Below are positions 12,128 to 23,452 of a DNA stretch of 64,000 nucleotides, piece by piece. This DNA comes from Symsagittifera roscoffensis (Eukaryota; Xenacoelomorpha; Acoela; Convolutidae), in the NCBI RefSeq assembly GCF_963678635.1, contig NC_087065.1, positions 62,956,754 to 63,020,753 on the forward strand, written 5' to 3'. The position numbers were made by a program, and so were the translations under genes. A model generated the notes under the pieces. It worked only from the letters and a program-made list of their open reading frames with translations, made no database searches and was not told where the DNA came from. Every line of letters begins with the position of its first letter. Within the stretch, counting starts at the first letter, position 1.

Positions 12128-12547
12128 AAATTAAAACATCAGTACTTGCTTTTTATTGCATTTAGACTTAGTAAAACTTCGCTTGATGTTAGCTCCAATT
12201 GTCATCAAAAAGCGAAACAAACCTATTCATCTTCCCGAATAATTGAAAACTAACGGAAAAAATCTTGATAGGAAACTTTTCAAAATTTAGACCCAATCTG
12301 TTAAGAGTCTTGGTGATCTCTAACGTGATAAAACCGAGCTTAAATCAGCGCTCGTTAACGCTTTTTGGTCAAAGTTTGAAAATAAGATGTCAAAAGAGCT
12401 ATAATTTTTGCGTTATTACCTAGTACACCAAATTGGTCGTTAAGAATGTCCCAAATTAATTAAGCACTTAGGAACTACAATGATTTTTTGTGTTAGATTG
12501 TGGATATTAATCACTGCCATGACAATGATTTTGAATCTGATGGGGAG

Positions 12548-13398
12548 CTCCCATAAACCCTGTGACTTTCGGCCTGCGACAGCGGCTTCAATAGTGGTAC
12601 GACATGAAAATTTCGGCATTACGAGGCCAAACTGTGCTTTTTGTGAATTGTATGCGGATTACACAACAGACCAAAATCAGATTTGTTGCGGAATTCGCAA
12701 CATTGCTACTTTTCCGTGATCTTTTTTTCTGTTTTGGATTCCACAAACAAATGTCTAAAATACTGTACCCCGCGAACCACTCCAAATTGCTTCAAAATAG
12801 GCGAACTTGGGGAATCTGTGGCGCAAAAAGGCAAATTTGAGGTAGACAAATAATTAATTTTAGAAAGAGTTCATTTTATTAAAACAACTCAGCTTAGATT
12901 GTGGAGAAACTTGAAACCAGATGTGATGTGGTGTAAGCTAAAATTTTCAAAACAAATGAAAATGGATTGAACTCTCAAAAAATTTGATGAGACGGAGATT
13001 ACAAAGAAAAAACTTAAACTTGATTTTTGGAAACGCAATTACGATTTTTCATTCGTTTTCAATTTTGATAAGACAATGTAGTTTTCTCGTGCAATTTTGT
13101 TTTTTGTTATCAAAACGACAAAAACCGTAGTAAGAAAAAAATACGATTTGATCAGCAGTTTTAATTTCAAAAAACAATGTTATTAGATTCTTAAGCAATT
13201 TTTAGATATTTTTTTTTCGAAAAAGTTAGGAATATATCTGCTCTGGGTGATTTTTGTATTCCGACCAATTTTTCAAATAGGACTAATTGCTTGATCTGCA
13301 TGGGCCCAGCGGGCTGTGCATACAACTATAGTAGCCTGCCACGATTCTGTCTAAACTGCTCGTTTGATATGAGTTACACGCTTGGTGAATTGACCTGA
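12548..13398 (+). pseudogene. Cys-rich peptide copy 3, exon 1 lost
   Basis: Exon 2 12548-12649 and exon 3 13281-13398 are present with exact lengths and open frames. The unit begins inside intron 1, directly after a MITE fragment, so the signal-peptide exon is absent. In exon 2 the second cysteine codon is GGC (Gly), and in exon 3 an Arg codon has become Cys (TNCLIC). Loss of the start and a cysteine change fit a pseudogene. Confidence 0.5.
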
Positions 13399-13624
13399 AC
13401 TACTCTGCATTTCAAAATTCTGGCGAATCATGTTGCTTCAGATTTTTTCTGATTAAAAATTTCAATTAGTATATTGTTCATAAAAAAAACAAGCCAAAAT
13501 TCACAAAAGGCACAGCTTGGCCTGGTGGTGCAAAATTTTTTGACCTCTCGATCAATTTCGTACCATTATTGACGAAATGATAGTGAAAAAATAAGTTAGG
13601 CATTGAAGTTGCTCTTGATTAAAT

Positions 13625-14840
13625 GTAAACTTCTAATCAAAATGAGTTGTAGATGTTCGCTCAATTCTGTTTTCTCGTTATTTCAAGAATTGTACTTGAA
13701 TTGTATTTATCAACCTTAATTAGGTTAACTTATTTGTCATCATGAAAACAGGGTTGAAAAAAGACAGAGACGAGTGCTTGAATATGGAGTAAGGATTCCG
13801 CAGTTTTAAATTGATTCTACTCCATGAAGAGAAACGAATACTTAAGGTTGTTCATCCAATGCTGAAAAAAAAGAATAAGAAGGGTTCATCATATAATTGA
13901 TTTGTCAATAGTTTAAATCTTGGTTGAAGGTTGCACTTGCAGTGTTTTACTCTTAGCTCTTGAACTCCGCATTGGCTTTTGTCTACGCAGTCATATTGTG
14001 ATTGAATCTGATTATTACTGCGTGGACAAAAGTCAATGTTGTTTTGCGCAAAAAGTTAAACATACTGCACATAGAATCCAATACCAAGATATTCCACGAG
14101 ACCAATAATTCTGTGAGATATTTTAATGTTTATGAAAGCTAAGTTTTTAAAAAAAGTTGTTTCGCCTGCGATACAGCAAAAGCTCAGAGTCGACTGTGCA
14201 CTAACGTTAAAAACGAAAAGCTTAAGAGCGAGCCTGCTTACAGAAAACAAGGTCAAGTCGAAATCCAAAAATGTTTTTTTTTTGGATTTGCTATTACAAT
14301 CACCATTTTCATTTTTTGACGCCTTATTTAATTTGTACATCAAATTTTGCAAAAATTATATGCAAACGAATAATAATAAAACAGATATAAAAGTAAACCT
14401 CATTTTTTGCGACCAGCTTTATCACGTTCTTTTTTCTGCAAAACTTTTTAATGTCTATTGTCTTCGGAGGTTAATTGTATGACTTCGATCAAAAAACAAC
14501 TTGTGGAAATTTTTTTTGCAGTGCTCCACGTTTTAGTATCGCTAGCGATAGAGCAAGTCCGAGAAGAATCTTTTTTTAATTTAAAAGAATCATTTAATTT
14601 ATTTCAACCGGTCTAGAAAAGAAAAGTAACAAAAAGTTCCACACAGATAGTCATACACTTAGCCCGAAACAGACACACTGCCCAAGCAAACATGATATAT
14701 TTACAATAGAACGGATATATGATAAGTTTTGTTAACTATTGCAATTACAAAATTTGGAAAATTAACAGCGCTCTTTGAAACATGTCGATGCGAGAAAAAA
14801 AAAACTTCAATCGTTTTTTCAACCTGTGGAAACAAAAAAA
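13625..14840. repeat. Duplicated flank block B, copy 1
   Basis: Matches about 25225-26460 base for base over long stretches and contains the hairpin at 13969-14039. From about 14620 onwards it is the start of the repeat unit that forms the 26.2-32.1 kb array. It is cut at about 14840, where gypsy RNase H sequence begins. Confidence 0.8.
13969..14039 (+). ncRNA. miRNA-precursor-like hairpin, copy 1 (candidate)
   Basis: Arms 13969-13991 and 14017-14039 pair over 23 consecutive positions, counting G-U pairs, around a 25-nt loop; total 71 nt. Arm cores are CTTTTGTCTACGCAGT and ACTGCGTGGACAAAAG. Size and geometry fit an animal pre-miRNA. A small foldback element or chance palindrome is possible. 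A 62-codon open frame (13920-14108) overlaps the same bases. No expression evidence can be seen here. Confidence 0.35.
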
Positions 14841-14841
14841 A

Positions 14842-15200
14842 GTTCTGCTGGTGGTCAGTAATTATTTCGAATTCCGATCCGTAAAAGTAGTTTTTGTTGT
14901 GTTCGACGGCCCATACGACCTCTAACAACTCGAGCTCATTCGTAGAACATTTTGACTCGAAATTTATTTCCAATCATTCCCATGGAGTTGTTCGAGGGAA
15001 GCTCCCAAACCATTGTGCGACGCGTCCGTTTTTACTCTAGTGTTGCGTCTTTTATCAAAATGGGTATTCTCTGTTAGATTTACAATTTCTTGTTTAATTT
15101 TCTCAAACGCTTTCGTATAGTCGTCGTTCCATTGGAAGATCGATTTCTTATTAAGAAGCGGTCGAAGTGGGCTTCCTAGAAAGGCTAATTTTTGAGACAA
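14842..15200 (-). pseudogene. Gypsy RNase H domain, truncated
   Basis: Minus-strand pieces include SLGSPLRPLLNKK-like text, the RNase H strand TDASHNGLGASLEQ, and then ELELLEVVWAVEH and FEIITDHQ. These are the usual order in Ty3/gypsy RNase H. A frameshift near 14970 separates the two parts. The domain ends at the junction with block B near 14842, and neither the rest of RNase H nor integrase follows. Confidence 0.75.
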
Positions 15201-15343
15201 GCTTGATGTACTGATTTATAGATCCAAAAAATGATCTTAATTCTTTCAAGTTCTTTGGAACATGTAAGTCCTTTATTGCTTTCGATTTGTCGAATAGCGG
15301 TATGATTCCTGTTTTTGAGATTTTGAATTGACCACTCTATTTC

Positions 15344-16273
15344 TTATTGAAAGAATTTACATTTTGACCATTTGACCGCGAAGTTATATTCGTCCAGTGT
15401 CGATAAAATTTTTAACACAATGTTCTGGTGGTCTAAAAACGTTCCTTTGGAAGCAATTAAAATGTCAATAAGGTAACAGTTGGTAAAAGGGATAGAACCT
15501 AACGTAGAATCCATTACTCTTTGAAATTCGTTAGGCATATCACCTAGTCCGTAAAAGCCGGTTAAAAATTGGTAAGTACCCGTAATATCACCGCCCACAA
15601 TACTAAAATTGCATTGATTGCTAGTAAATTTATCTAATGCAAGTTGACTGTATGCATTTTTTAGGTCTAAGTTAGTAAACCACACTTCTCCAACGGAATC
15701 ATTAGCAATTTGCGCCGCGACGTTGTCTACCAGTTCGTGGATGTTCGGCATTTGGTATTTGTTCTTGTAGATTTGTTTATTTAAAAACTTTGAATCCAAA
15801 GCTAGCTTGATGGATTTGTCTTTTTTGCAAGTAATGACTATTGGACTGATAAAACGATCTTTGTCACAGTTTTCTAGTTTTTTACTATGTCCCTCGTCTT
15901 TTAATCTGTTTAGTTCTGTCTTAGCAGAATCCAGTAAGTGTAGGGGAATTTGTTTTCCTTTATGTTGGATTGGTTTTAGAGGTTCGTGAAAATGGGTGAT
16001 TTTCATCTGGTTTTCAATTTTCCCAATCCGAAGGAATAAATTTTCGAATGTTTTTGATATGCTTAGAATTTCCCTAGCTTTGTCTGTTTGAGAGTTGGAA
16101 TTTATTGGCTCAAACTGCTTGTTAGTCTGGAAGTGCGGGAAGTATTTCTGTGAGACTTCTATCCCCACTTTCGGTAGATTGTCATTTCCTAAGATATTTC
16201 TCTCGTGTCCCTCGGTCAAAAAGAAATGACAGTCGTTGTCTGACCAGCCCTTTGAAAAAATCGAAAGTTTCAC
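15344..16273 (-). pseudogene. Gypsy protease end and reverse transcriptase, unit 1
   Basis: About 309 codons. The N-terminus carries the end of the protease (ILGNDNLPKVGIEV). The RT palm follows: LDLKNAYSQL (motif A), FYGLGDMPNEFQRVMD (motif B), then YLID where unit 2 has YLDD. The Asp to Ile change in the catalytic box should abolish activity. Unit 1 continues into the thumb (ends KCKFFQ), whereas unit 2 is cut short, so this region lies partly outside the tandem repeat. Confidence 0.8.
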
Positions 16274-16299
16274 TTTTCCAGAAATGTTTATGGCGTTAT

Positions 16300-16620
16300 C
16301 CGTGAATTGTTAAACTTAAACCACCCCGCACCCGATTTGATAAACTTGCAGTCTTATATTTTACGGTCTGCTTTGTGCTAAAATCAAAAAATGGTTGAAT
16401 AATTTTTATGCTAAATTGCACCCGGGATTGACAAAATATTCTAGTCATACAACTCTTCATGCACTTTCCCATAAACTCCATACACTTTCCCATAAACTCC
16501 AAACATTTTCCTTTAAGTTCCATACGGGTGAAAAATCGGCTAAAGATGTGATCAAGATTGACAAGCAAGTATTGTTTATTTCAACTTAAAAAACATATAA
16601 GCAAGGCGTGAAGCAGGGGC
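16300..16620. repeat. Block A fragment inserted in gypsy unit 1
   Basis: The sequence from AATTGTTAAACTTAA through the 21-bp CATAAACTCC units matches 6688-7000 and 23161-23420. It interrupts the protease coding sequence after the codons for ISGKV-like residues. The same insert is in unit 2 at 19787-20107. Confidence 0.85.
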
Positions 16621-16679
16621 CAATTTAGGGGGTGGAGGGAGCGGGGGTGTGGGTTTAAAAAACGAGAGGAAAAAGAAAT

Positions 16680-17009
16680 TTGTTTCCAGTCATTCCCATG
16701 GAGTTGTTCGAGGGAAGCTCCCAAACCATTGTGCGACGCGTCCGTTTTTACTCTAGTGTTGCGTCTTACATCAAAATGGGTATTCTCTGTTAGATTTACA
16801 ATTTCTTGTTTAATTTTCTCAAACGCTTTCGTATGGTCGTAGTTCCATTGGAAGATCGATTTCTTATTAAGAAGCGGTCGAAGTGGGCTTCCTAGAGAGG
16901 CTAATTTTGAGACAAGCTTGATGTACTGATTTATAGATCCAAAAAATGATCTTAATTCTTTCAAGTTCTTTGGAACATGTAAGTCCTTTATTGCTTGTCT
17001 TTTTTGCAA
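16680..17009 (-). pseudogene. Gypsy RT/RNase H fragment, unit 1
   Basis: A 109-codon reading from AIKDLHVPKNLKELRSFFG to the RNase H strand KTDASHNGLGA. It abuts the protease/RT start directly: the RT palm (about 200 residues) is missing between them, an internal deletion also present in unit 2. Confidence 0.8.
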
Positions 17010-17980
17010 GTAATCACTATTGGACTGAGAAAACGATCTTCGTCACAGTTTTCTAGTTTTTTAATATGTCCTTCGTCTTTTAATCTGCTTAGTTCTGTCT
17101 TAACAGAATCCAGTAAGTGTAGGGGAACTCGTTTTCCTTTATGTTGGATTGGTTTTAGGGGTTCGTGAAAATGGGTGATTTTCATCTGGTTTTTAATTTT
17201 CCCAATCCGAAGGAATAAATTTTTGAATTTTTTTGATATGCTTAGAATTTCCCAATCTTTGTCTGTTTGAGAGATGGAATTTATTGACTTAAACTGCTTG
17301 TTAGTCTGAAAGTGCGGGAAGTATTTCTGTGAGACTTCTATCCCCACTTTCGGTAGATTGTCATTTCCTAAGATAGTTCTCTCGTATCCTTCGGTCAAAA
17401 AGAAATGACAGTCGTTGTCTGACCAGCCGTTTGAAAAGATCGAAAGTTTCACCTTTTCAGAAATGTTTATGGCGTTATCCGTGAATCCACAGTAACTGTC
17501 CTTGGTTGCCTTATCCACCGGATAGATTTTCAAGTAAGAGTCTCGTAGTTTCAATTCGTGTAACACGTTTTTCTTGAGGAAGCTGAACGGGCTAGCTGAA
17601 TCCACTTGTATATTTAAAATTACTTGATTTTCTTTTCCGAGGCCAATATTCAAAATATTTTTCAATTCTTTTCCATCTACATCAAAAATCGTAATTACGT
17701 TTAATCCAGAATAATCGTCGTTTTCGCTTTGTCCAGATTCCGACCATGCGTTTATGAGACCACAACATTCTCTATATACATGGTCTGTATTTTTATCCGG
17801 AGTATCCGACGGATTAATATCTGTATTATCTACAATTTGGCTAGACACAATGTTTACCTTTTTACGGCGAGATCTACAAAGTCTGATAAAATGACCTTTA
17901 TATCTGCAAGAAGTACAGGTAGTGTCCTTTGCTGGGCAAACTGCTAGGTGGCCTTTTGAGAAGATTCCGCCGCACTTCAT
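16988..17980 (-). pseudogene. Gypsy zinc knuckle, protease and RT start, unit 1
   Basis: About 330 codons. CxxC...CPA and CTSCRYKGHFIRLC form the nucleocapsid-type knuckles. A retropepsin follows with DSAS at the active-site position (DTGA-like in the family) and ILGND near its end. The reading then enters the RT fingers and stops at the deletion junction after CKKDK. Confidence 0.8.
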
Positions 17981-18128
17981 ACAGTTGTAGCTTTTTTCGA
18001 TATTAAGAGTTGGCTCTCTTTTGACGTTAAAATGCCTGTATGATTTATGTACGGATGATCCATTGGATTTAAAATTGTTTGTTAGTTTTAGGTGATTTAA
18101 AATTCCTTTTTCATCTATGAGTGCTACG

Positions 18129-18832
18129 TTAAGTGCTTCTAGTGGGAGGAAGAGTTTCTGTTAGGAGTTTTCTTTGAATGTCGTAGTTTTTCATACTGTT
18201 TATGAAAATGTCTCGTATCCACTCTTCTTCTCCTGCGGTTATGTCGCACTCTTTCGCCATGTCTGCTAAGGCACCCCAAAATTGTTCGAGCGATTTTCTA
18301 TCCCGTTGTTTTCGGTTCAGCAGTTTATGTCGTTCAAATGTGACATTTGTCTTTCTTACGAAAGCGATCGCTAGGGAATCCCAAAATTCTTTAAAAGAGA
18401 TTTGTAAGATTTTCACCTTGGTAAATTTATGTCCGAAAATCCTTTTTCCTTCGTTTCCCAATGCTAGATATATAATTGATCGTAGTTTTTTATCAGCTTC
18501 TTTTAGTCGCATTCCATTGAATTTCTTGGTTTCAGATTTGATCGAGGCTGATTCCTCTTTGTCATATCGTCTTTGTTGTTGGGTGTTTCTCTCCATTCTT
18601 GACTGTCTTTGGTTAAGTAATTCACCATCCATCGGATTTTCCAAACTTGGAGGTTGAGGGTGATGTCTCTACGAAGGATTTATTAAGTTTTCTATGTCTA
18701 TATTCTCTTTAGCAATTACAGCTAAGTGAAACAGATCGCTCCAATCTTCCCAGGGAATGGGGGATCTACAGTATGGTTTTGCCAAAATAGAGGTATTCGT
18801 CTCACATTAGATTCGTTATTTGACTGCGCCAT
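18129..18832 (-). pseudogene. Gypsy gag, unit 1
   Basis: The start codon at 18832 opens MAQSNNE. One G is missing from the G-run near 18760 relative to unit 2, and an in-frame TAG follows near 18670, so the long open part (171 codons) begins only at an internal Met. Text such as FKEFWDSLAIAF and LNRKQRDRKSLEQFW is typical of gag capsid in gypsy elements. A frameshift after TLPP separates it from the knuckle region. Confidence 0.7.
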
Positions 18833-18875
18833 GATAAAATGTTACTATGTTGTAGCTAATTCTAAGTTAAAACTA

Positions 18876-19760
18876 TTAAAAAGGATAAAGAATTAAAGTG
18901 AAATAAATGTTCTTGTGGTCTAAAAACGTTCCTTTGGCAGCAATTAAAATGTCATCAAGGTAAAAGTTGGTAAAAGGGATAGAACCTAACGTAGAATCCA
19001 TTACTCTTTGAAATTCGTTAGGCATATCACCTAGTCCGTAAAAGCCGGTTAAAAATTGGTAAGTACCCGTAATATCACCGCCCACAATACTAAAATTGCA
19101 TTGATTGCTAGTAAATTTATCTAATGCAAGTTGACTGTATGCATTTTTTAGGTCTAAGTTAGTAAACCACACTTCTCCAACGGAATCATTAGCAATTTGC
19201 GCCGCGACGTTGTCTACCAGTTCGTGGATGTTCGGCATTTGGTATTTGTTCTTGTAGATTTGTTTATTTAAAAACTTTGAATCCAAAGCTAGCTTGATGG
19301 ATTTGTCTTTTTTGCAAGTAATGACTATTGGACTGATAAAACGATCTTTGTCACAGTTTTCTAGTTTTTTACTATGTCCCTCGTCTTTTAATCTGTTTAG
19401 TTCTGTCTTAGCAGAATCCAGTAAGTGTAGGGGAATTTGTTTTCCTTTATGTTGGATTGGTTTTAGAGGTTCGTGAAAATGGGTGATTTTCATCTGGTTT
19501 TCAATTTTCCCAATCCGAAGGAATAAATTTTCGAATGTTTTTGATATGCTTAGAATTTCCCTAGCTTTGTCTGTTTGAGAGTTGGAATTTTTTGGCTCAA
19601 ACTGCTTGTTAGTCTGGAAGTGCGGGAAGTATTTCTGTGAGACTTCTATCCCCACTTTCGGTAGATTGTCATTTCCTAAGATATTTCTCTCGTGTCCCTC
19701 GGTCAAAAAGAAATGACAGTCGTTGTCTGACCAGCCCTTTGAAAAAATCGAAAGTTTCAC
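18876..19760 (-). pseudogene. Gypsy protease end and RT, unit 2 (YLDD intact, truncated)
   Basis: Same protein as 15344-16273, but the catalytic box reads YLDD and motif A and B are intact. It is cut after LDHKN, where the tandem junction brings in the leader of unit 1, so thumb and connection are absent. Confidence 0.8.
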
Positions 19761-19786
19761 TTTTCCAGAAATGTTTATGGCGTTAT

Positions 19787-20107
19787 CCGTGAATTGTTAA
19801 ACTTAAACCACCCCGCACCCGATTTGATAAACTTGCAGTCTTATATTTTACGGTCTGCTTTGTGCTAAAATCAAAAAATGGTTGAATAATTTTTATGCTA
19901 AATTGCACCCGGGATTGACAAAATATTCTAGTCATACAACTCTTCATGCACTTTCCCATAAACTCCATACACTTTCCCATAAACTCCAAACATTTTCCTT
20001 TAAGTTCCATACGGGTGAAAAATCGGCTAAAGATGTGATCAAGATTGACAAGCAAGTATTGTTTATTTCAACTTAAAAAACATATAAGCAAGGCGTGAAG
20101 CAGGGGC
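19787..20107. repeat. Block A fragment inserted in gypsy unit 2
   Basis: Copy of the 16300-16620 insert, including the 21-bp tandem units and the following GGAGCGGGGGTGTGGG patch. The identical position in both units shows that the insertion predates the duplication. Confidence 0.85.
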
Positions 20108-20166
20108 CAATTTAGGGGGTGGAGGGAGCGGGGGTGTGGGTTTAAAAAACGAGAGGAAAAAGAAAT

Positions 20167-20496
20167 TTATTTCCAGTCATTCCCATGGAGTTGTTCGAGG
20201 GAAGCTCCCAAACCATTGTGCGACGCGTCCGTTTTTACTCTAGTGTTGCGTCTTACATCAAAATGGGTATTCTCTGTTAGATTTACAATTTCTTGTTTAA
20301 TTTTCTCAAACGCTTTCGTATGGTCGTAGTTCCATTGGAAGATCGATTTCTTATTAAGAAGCGGTCGAAGTGGGCTTCCTAGAGAGGCTAATTTTGAGAC
20401 AAGCTTGATGTACTGATTTATAGATCCAAAAAATGATCTTAATTCTTTCAAGTTCTTTGGAACATGTAAGTCCTTTATTGCTTGTCTTTTTTGCAA
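20167..20496 (-). pseudogene. Gypsy RT/RNase H fragment, unit 2
   Basis: Counterpart of 16680-17009 with the same internal RT deletion at its upstream end. The RNase H strand TDASHNGLGASLEQ is present and ends at the block A insert. Confidence 0.8.
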
Positions 20497-21467
20497 GTAA
20501 TCACTATTGGACTGAGAAAACGATCTTCGTCACAGTTTTCTAGTTTTTTAATATGTCCTTCGTCTTTTAATCTGCTTAGTTCTGTCTTAACAGAATCCAG
20601 TAAGTGTAGGGGAACTCGTTTTCCTTTATGTTGGATTGGTTTTAGGGGTTCGTGAAAATGGGTGATTTTCATCTGGTTTTTAATTTTCCCAATCCGAAGG
20701 AATAAATTTTTGAATTTTTTTGATATGCTTAGAATTTCCCTATCTTTGTCTGTTTGAGAGAAGGAATTTATTGACTTAAACTGCTTGTTAGTCTGAAAGT
20801 GCGGGAAGTATTTCTGTGAGACTTCTATCCCCACTTTCGGTAGATTGTCATTTCCTAAGATAGTTCTCTCGTGTCCCTCGGTCAAAAAGAAATGACAGTC
20901 GTTGTCTGACCAGCCGTTTGAAAAGATCGAAAGTTTCACCTTTTCAGAAATGTTTATGGCGTTATCCGTGAATCCACAGTAACTGTCCTTGGTTGCCTTA
21001 TCCACCGGATAGATTTTCAAGTAAGAGTCTCGTAGTTTCAATTCGTGTAACACGTTTTTCTTGAGGAAGCTGAACGGGCTAGCTGAATCCACTTGTATAT
21101 TTAAAATTACTTGATTTTCTTTTCCGAGGCCAATATTCAAAATATTTTTCAATTCTTTTCCATCTACATCAAAAATCGTAATTACGTTTAATCCAGAATA
21201 ATCGTCGTTTTCGCTTTGTCCAGATTCCGACCATGCGTTTATGAGACCACAACATTCTCTATATACATGGTCTGTATTTTTATCCGGAGTATCCGACGGA
21301 TTAATATCTGTATTATCTACAATTTGGCTAGACACAATGTTTACCTTTTTACGGCGAGATCTACAAAGTCTGATAAAATGACCTTTATATCTGCAAGAAG
21401 TACAGGTAGTGTCCTTTGCTGGGCAAACTGCTAGGTGGCCTTTTGAGAAGATTCCGCCGCACTTCAT
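20475..21467 (-). pseudogene. Gypsy zinc knuckle, protease and RT start, unit 2
   Basis: Counterpart of 16988-17980, nearly identical: two knuckles, DSAS protease site, ILGND and the start of RT, ending at CKKDK. A few substitutions distinguish it from unit 1. Confidence 0.8.
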
Positions 21468-21615
21468 ACAGTTGTAGCTTTTTTCGATATTAAGAGTTGG
21501 CTCTCTTTTGACGTTAAAATGCCTGTATGATTTATGTACGGATGATCCATTGGATTTAAAATTGTTTGTTAGCTTTAGGTGATTTAAAATTCCTTTTTCA
21601 TCTATGAGTGCTACG

Positions 21616-22320
21616 TTAAGTGCTTCTAGTGGGAGGAAGAGTTTCTGTTAGGAGTTTTCTTTGAATGTCGTAGTTTTTCATACTGTTTATGAAAATGTCT
21701 CGTATCCACTCTTCTTCTCCTGCGGTTATGTCGCACTCTTTCGCCATGTCTGCTAAGGCACCCCAAAATTGTTCGAGCGATTCTCTATCCCGTTGTTTTC
21801 GGTTCAGCAGTTTATGTCGTTCAAATGTGACATTTGTCTTTCTTACGAAAGCGATCGCTAGGGAATCCCAAAATTCTTTAAAAGAGATTTGTAAGATTTT
21901 CACCTTGGTAAATTTATGTCCGAAAATCCTTTTTCCTTCGTTTCCCAATGCTAGATATATAATTGATCGTAGTTTTTTATCAGCTTCTTTTAGTCGCATT
22001 CCATTGAATTTCTTGGTTTCAGATTTGATCGAGGCTGATTCCTCTTTGTCATATCGTCTTTGTTGTTGGGTGTTTCTCTCCATTCTTGACTGTCTTTGGT
22101 TAAGTAATTCACCATCCATCGGATTTTCCAAACTTGGAGGTTGAGGGTGATGTCTCTACGAAGGATTTATTAAGTTTTCTATGTCTATATTCTCTTTAGC
22201 AATTACAGCTAAGTGAAACAGATCGCTCCAATCTTCCCAGGGAATGGGGGGATCTACAGTATGGTTTTGCCAAAATAGAGGTATTCTTCTCACATTAGAT
22301 TCGTTATTTGACTGCGCCAT
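21616..22320 (-). pseudogene. Gypsy gag, unit 2
   Basis: Starts at 22320 (MAQSNNE). The frame is open for 54 codons, hits an in-frame TAG at about 22157, then is open for about 180 codons to TLPPTRST. A shift of frame joins it to the knuckle region. The TAG and the shift are also in unit 1. Readthrough or programmed shifting cannot be excluded, but the surrounding decay makes mutation likelier. Confidence 0.7.
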
Positions 22321-22335
22321 GATAAAATGTTACTA

Positions 22336-22543
22336 TGTTGTAGCTAATTCTAAGTTAAAACTATTAAAAAGGATAAAGAATTAAAGTGAAATAATCGGTA
22401 AGTTAAAACATTAAAACAATGAGAGATCATTCTCTCCGCCGGAGAGAATGGCCAATGAAGGTCATATAAGAGTGACTTGTTATCTAATCTAAATAAGCTA
22501 AAAAAGGTTTGCAATAAATGCAAAATAAGATGCAATCACAACA
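22336..22543 (-). repeat. Gypsy LTR (208 bp), 5' copy only
   Basis: Bounded by TGTTGT (22336) and ACAACA (22543) on the plus strand, a perfect 6-bp inverted terminus of the TG...CA type, placed just upstream of the gag start. It contains a 23-bp palindrome (22428-22450). Unit 1 keeps only its inner 60 bp (18848-18907). No second LTR is seen. Confidence 0.65.
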
Positions 22544-23420
22544 ATTGCCTTCTTATTAATATTGGTTGTCGGGAGCAAAAAATATCAAAAAAACTTCATC
22601 AGTTCTCTTTCTTGATTACTGTACCTCTTCTATAAATTTTTTATCAATTTTTCATTATCAGACAAATCAAAAGGAGTCTTGCTTTTTGAATTCTGCAGAT
22701 TTATCAAAAATGAATATTTATGGTCTATAATAAGATGACAGCGCTTGCCGCTGGCCGCGGACCTAAATTAGAGAAATTTGCATTTTTGAATATTGTACTT
22801 GATTATGAGTCATAGTCATCTTAGACCAATTTAGCCGATGGTATTCCCCAAAAATATTTCTCGTCAAAGTTACCCAAAAATCAATAATCGCAATCTTGAA
22901 TTCAAAGCCTACTTCGGATTCCAAAATAGCCAGCGTATCTACATGGGCACTTTTTGTATTATATTTTACTACTCAGGTTTGGCTGGATAACGAGCCATTT
23001 ATTTTCTTCTGGCATCAAAATCCATTCCTTTGATTGAATCCAACACTCCTGATACATATTCCCGAGCAGCCAGACACGGTTTTTCTGGGCCAATGATTCT
23101 ATTGGAAAAATTTGATTTTTTTCCCCTGTTTTTCCTATTTTGTTTTGATTTTTCTGCACAAATTGTTAAACTTAATCCACCCAGCACCCGATTTGATAAA
23201 CTTGCAGTCTTATATTTTACGGTCTGTTTTGTGCTCAAATCAAAAAATGGTTGAATAATTTTTCTGATAAATTGCACCCGGGACTGACAAAATATTCTAG
23301 TCATACAACTCTTCATGCAATTTCTCATAAACTCCATACACTTTCCCATAAACTCCATACATTTTCCTTTAAGTTCCATACGGGTAAAAAATCGGCTAAA
23401 AACGTGATCAAGATTGACTG
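22544..23420. repeat. Duplicated flank block A, copy 2
   Basis: Matches 6057-6990, with small deletions and the 21-bp tandem units near 23320-23380. It begins exactly where the gypsy LTR ends. Confidence 0.8.
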
Positions 23421-23452
23421 GGGACGCCTTTGATACTTCTTAAGAAATCCAT

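Larger units (their letters stand above)
15421..18907 (-). repeat. 3487-bp head-to-tail unit 1 of gypsy remnant
   Basis: Every landmark recurs 3487-3488 bp higher in unit 2 (RT, block A insert, RNase H fragment, knuckles, gag). The two units differ by scattered substitutions and one G in a G-run near 18760, which shifts the gag frame of unit 1. Confidence 0.9.
18908..22394 (-). repeat. 3487-bp head-to-tail unit 2 of gypsy remnant
   Basis: Upper unit of the duplication. It ends at GTGAAATAA near 22394, inside the LTR, where unit 1 (18907) passes instead into RT sequence. Confidence 0.9.
14842..22543 (-). mobile_element. Ty3/gypsy-type retrotransposon remnant, rearranged and tandemly duplicated
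   Basis: All coding pieces lie on the minus strand. From 22543 downward the order is LTR, gag, CCHC zinc knuckles, protease, RT start, RNase H fragment, a host block A fragment, protease end and RT. Most of this repeats once, followed by an RT-RNase H tail that stops at 14842. No integrase and no 3' LTR are visible. Frames are broken by stops and frameshifts shared by both units, so decay preceded the duplication. Clade placement rests on the RNase H-like motif TDASHNGLGA, the YLDD box and the zinc knuckle pattern ending GHFIRLC. Confidence 0.85.

Noticed and set aside
18202-18657. 151-codon plus-strand frame (and its twin at 21689-22144)
   Set aside because: Exact antisense of gypsy gag; no motifs of its own.
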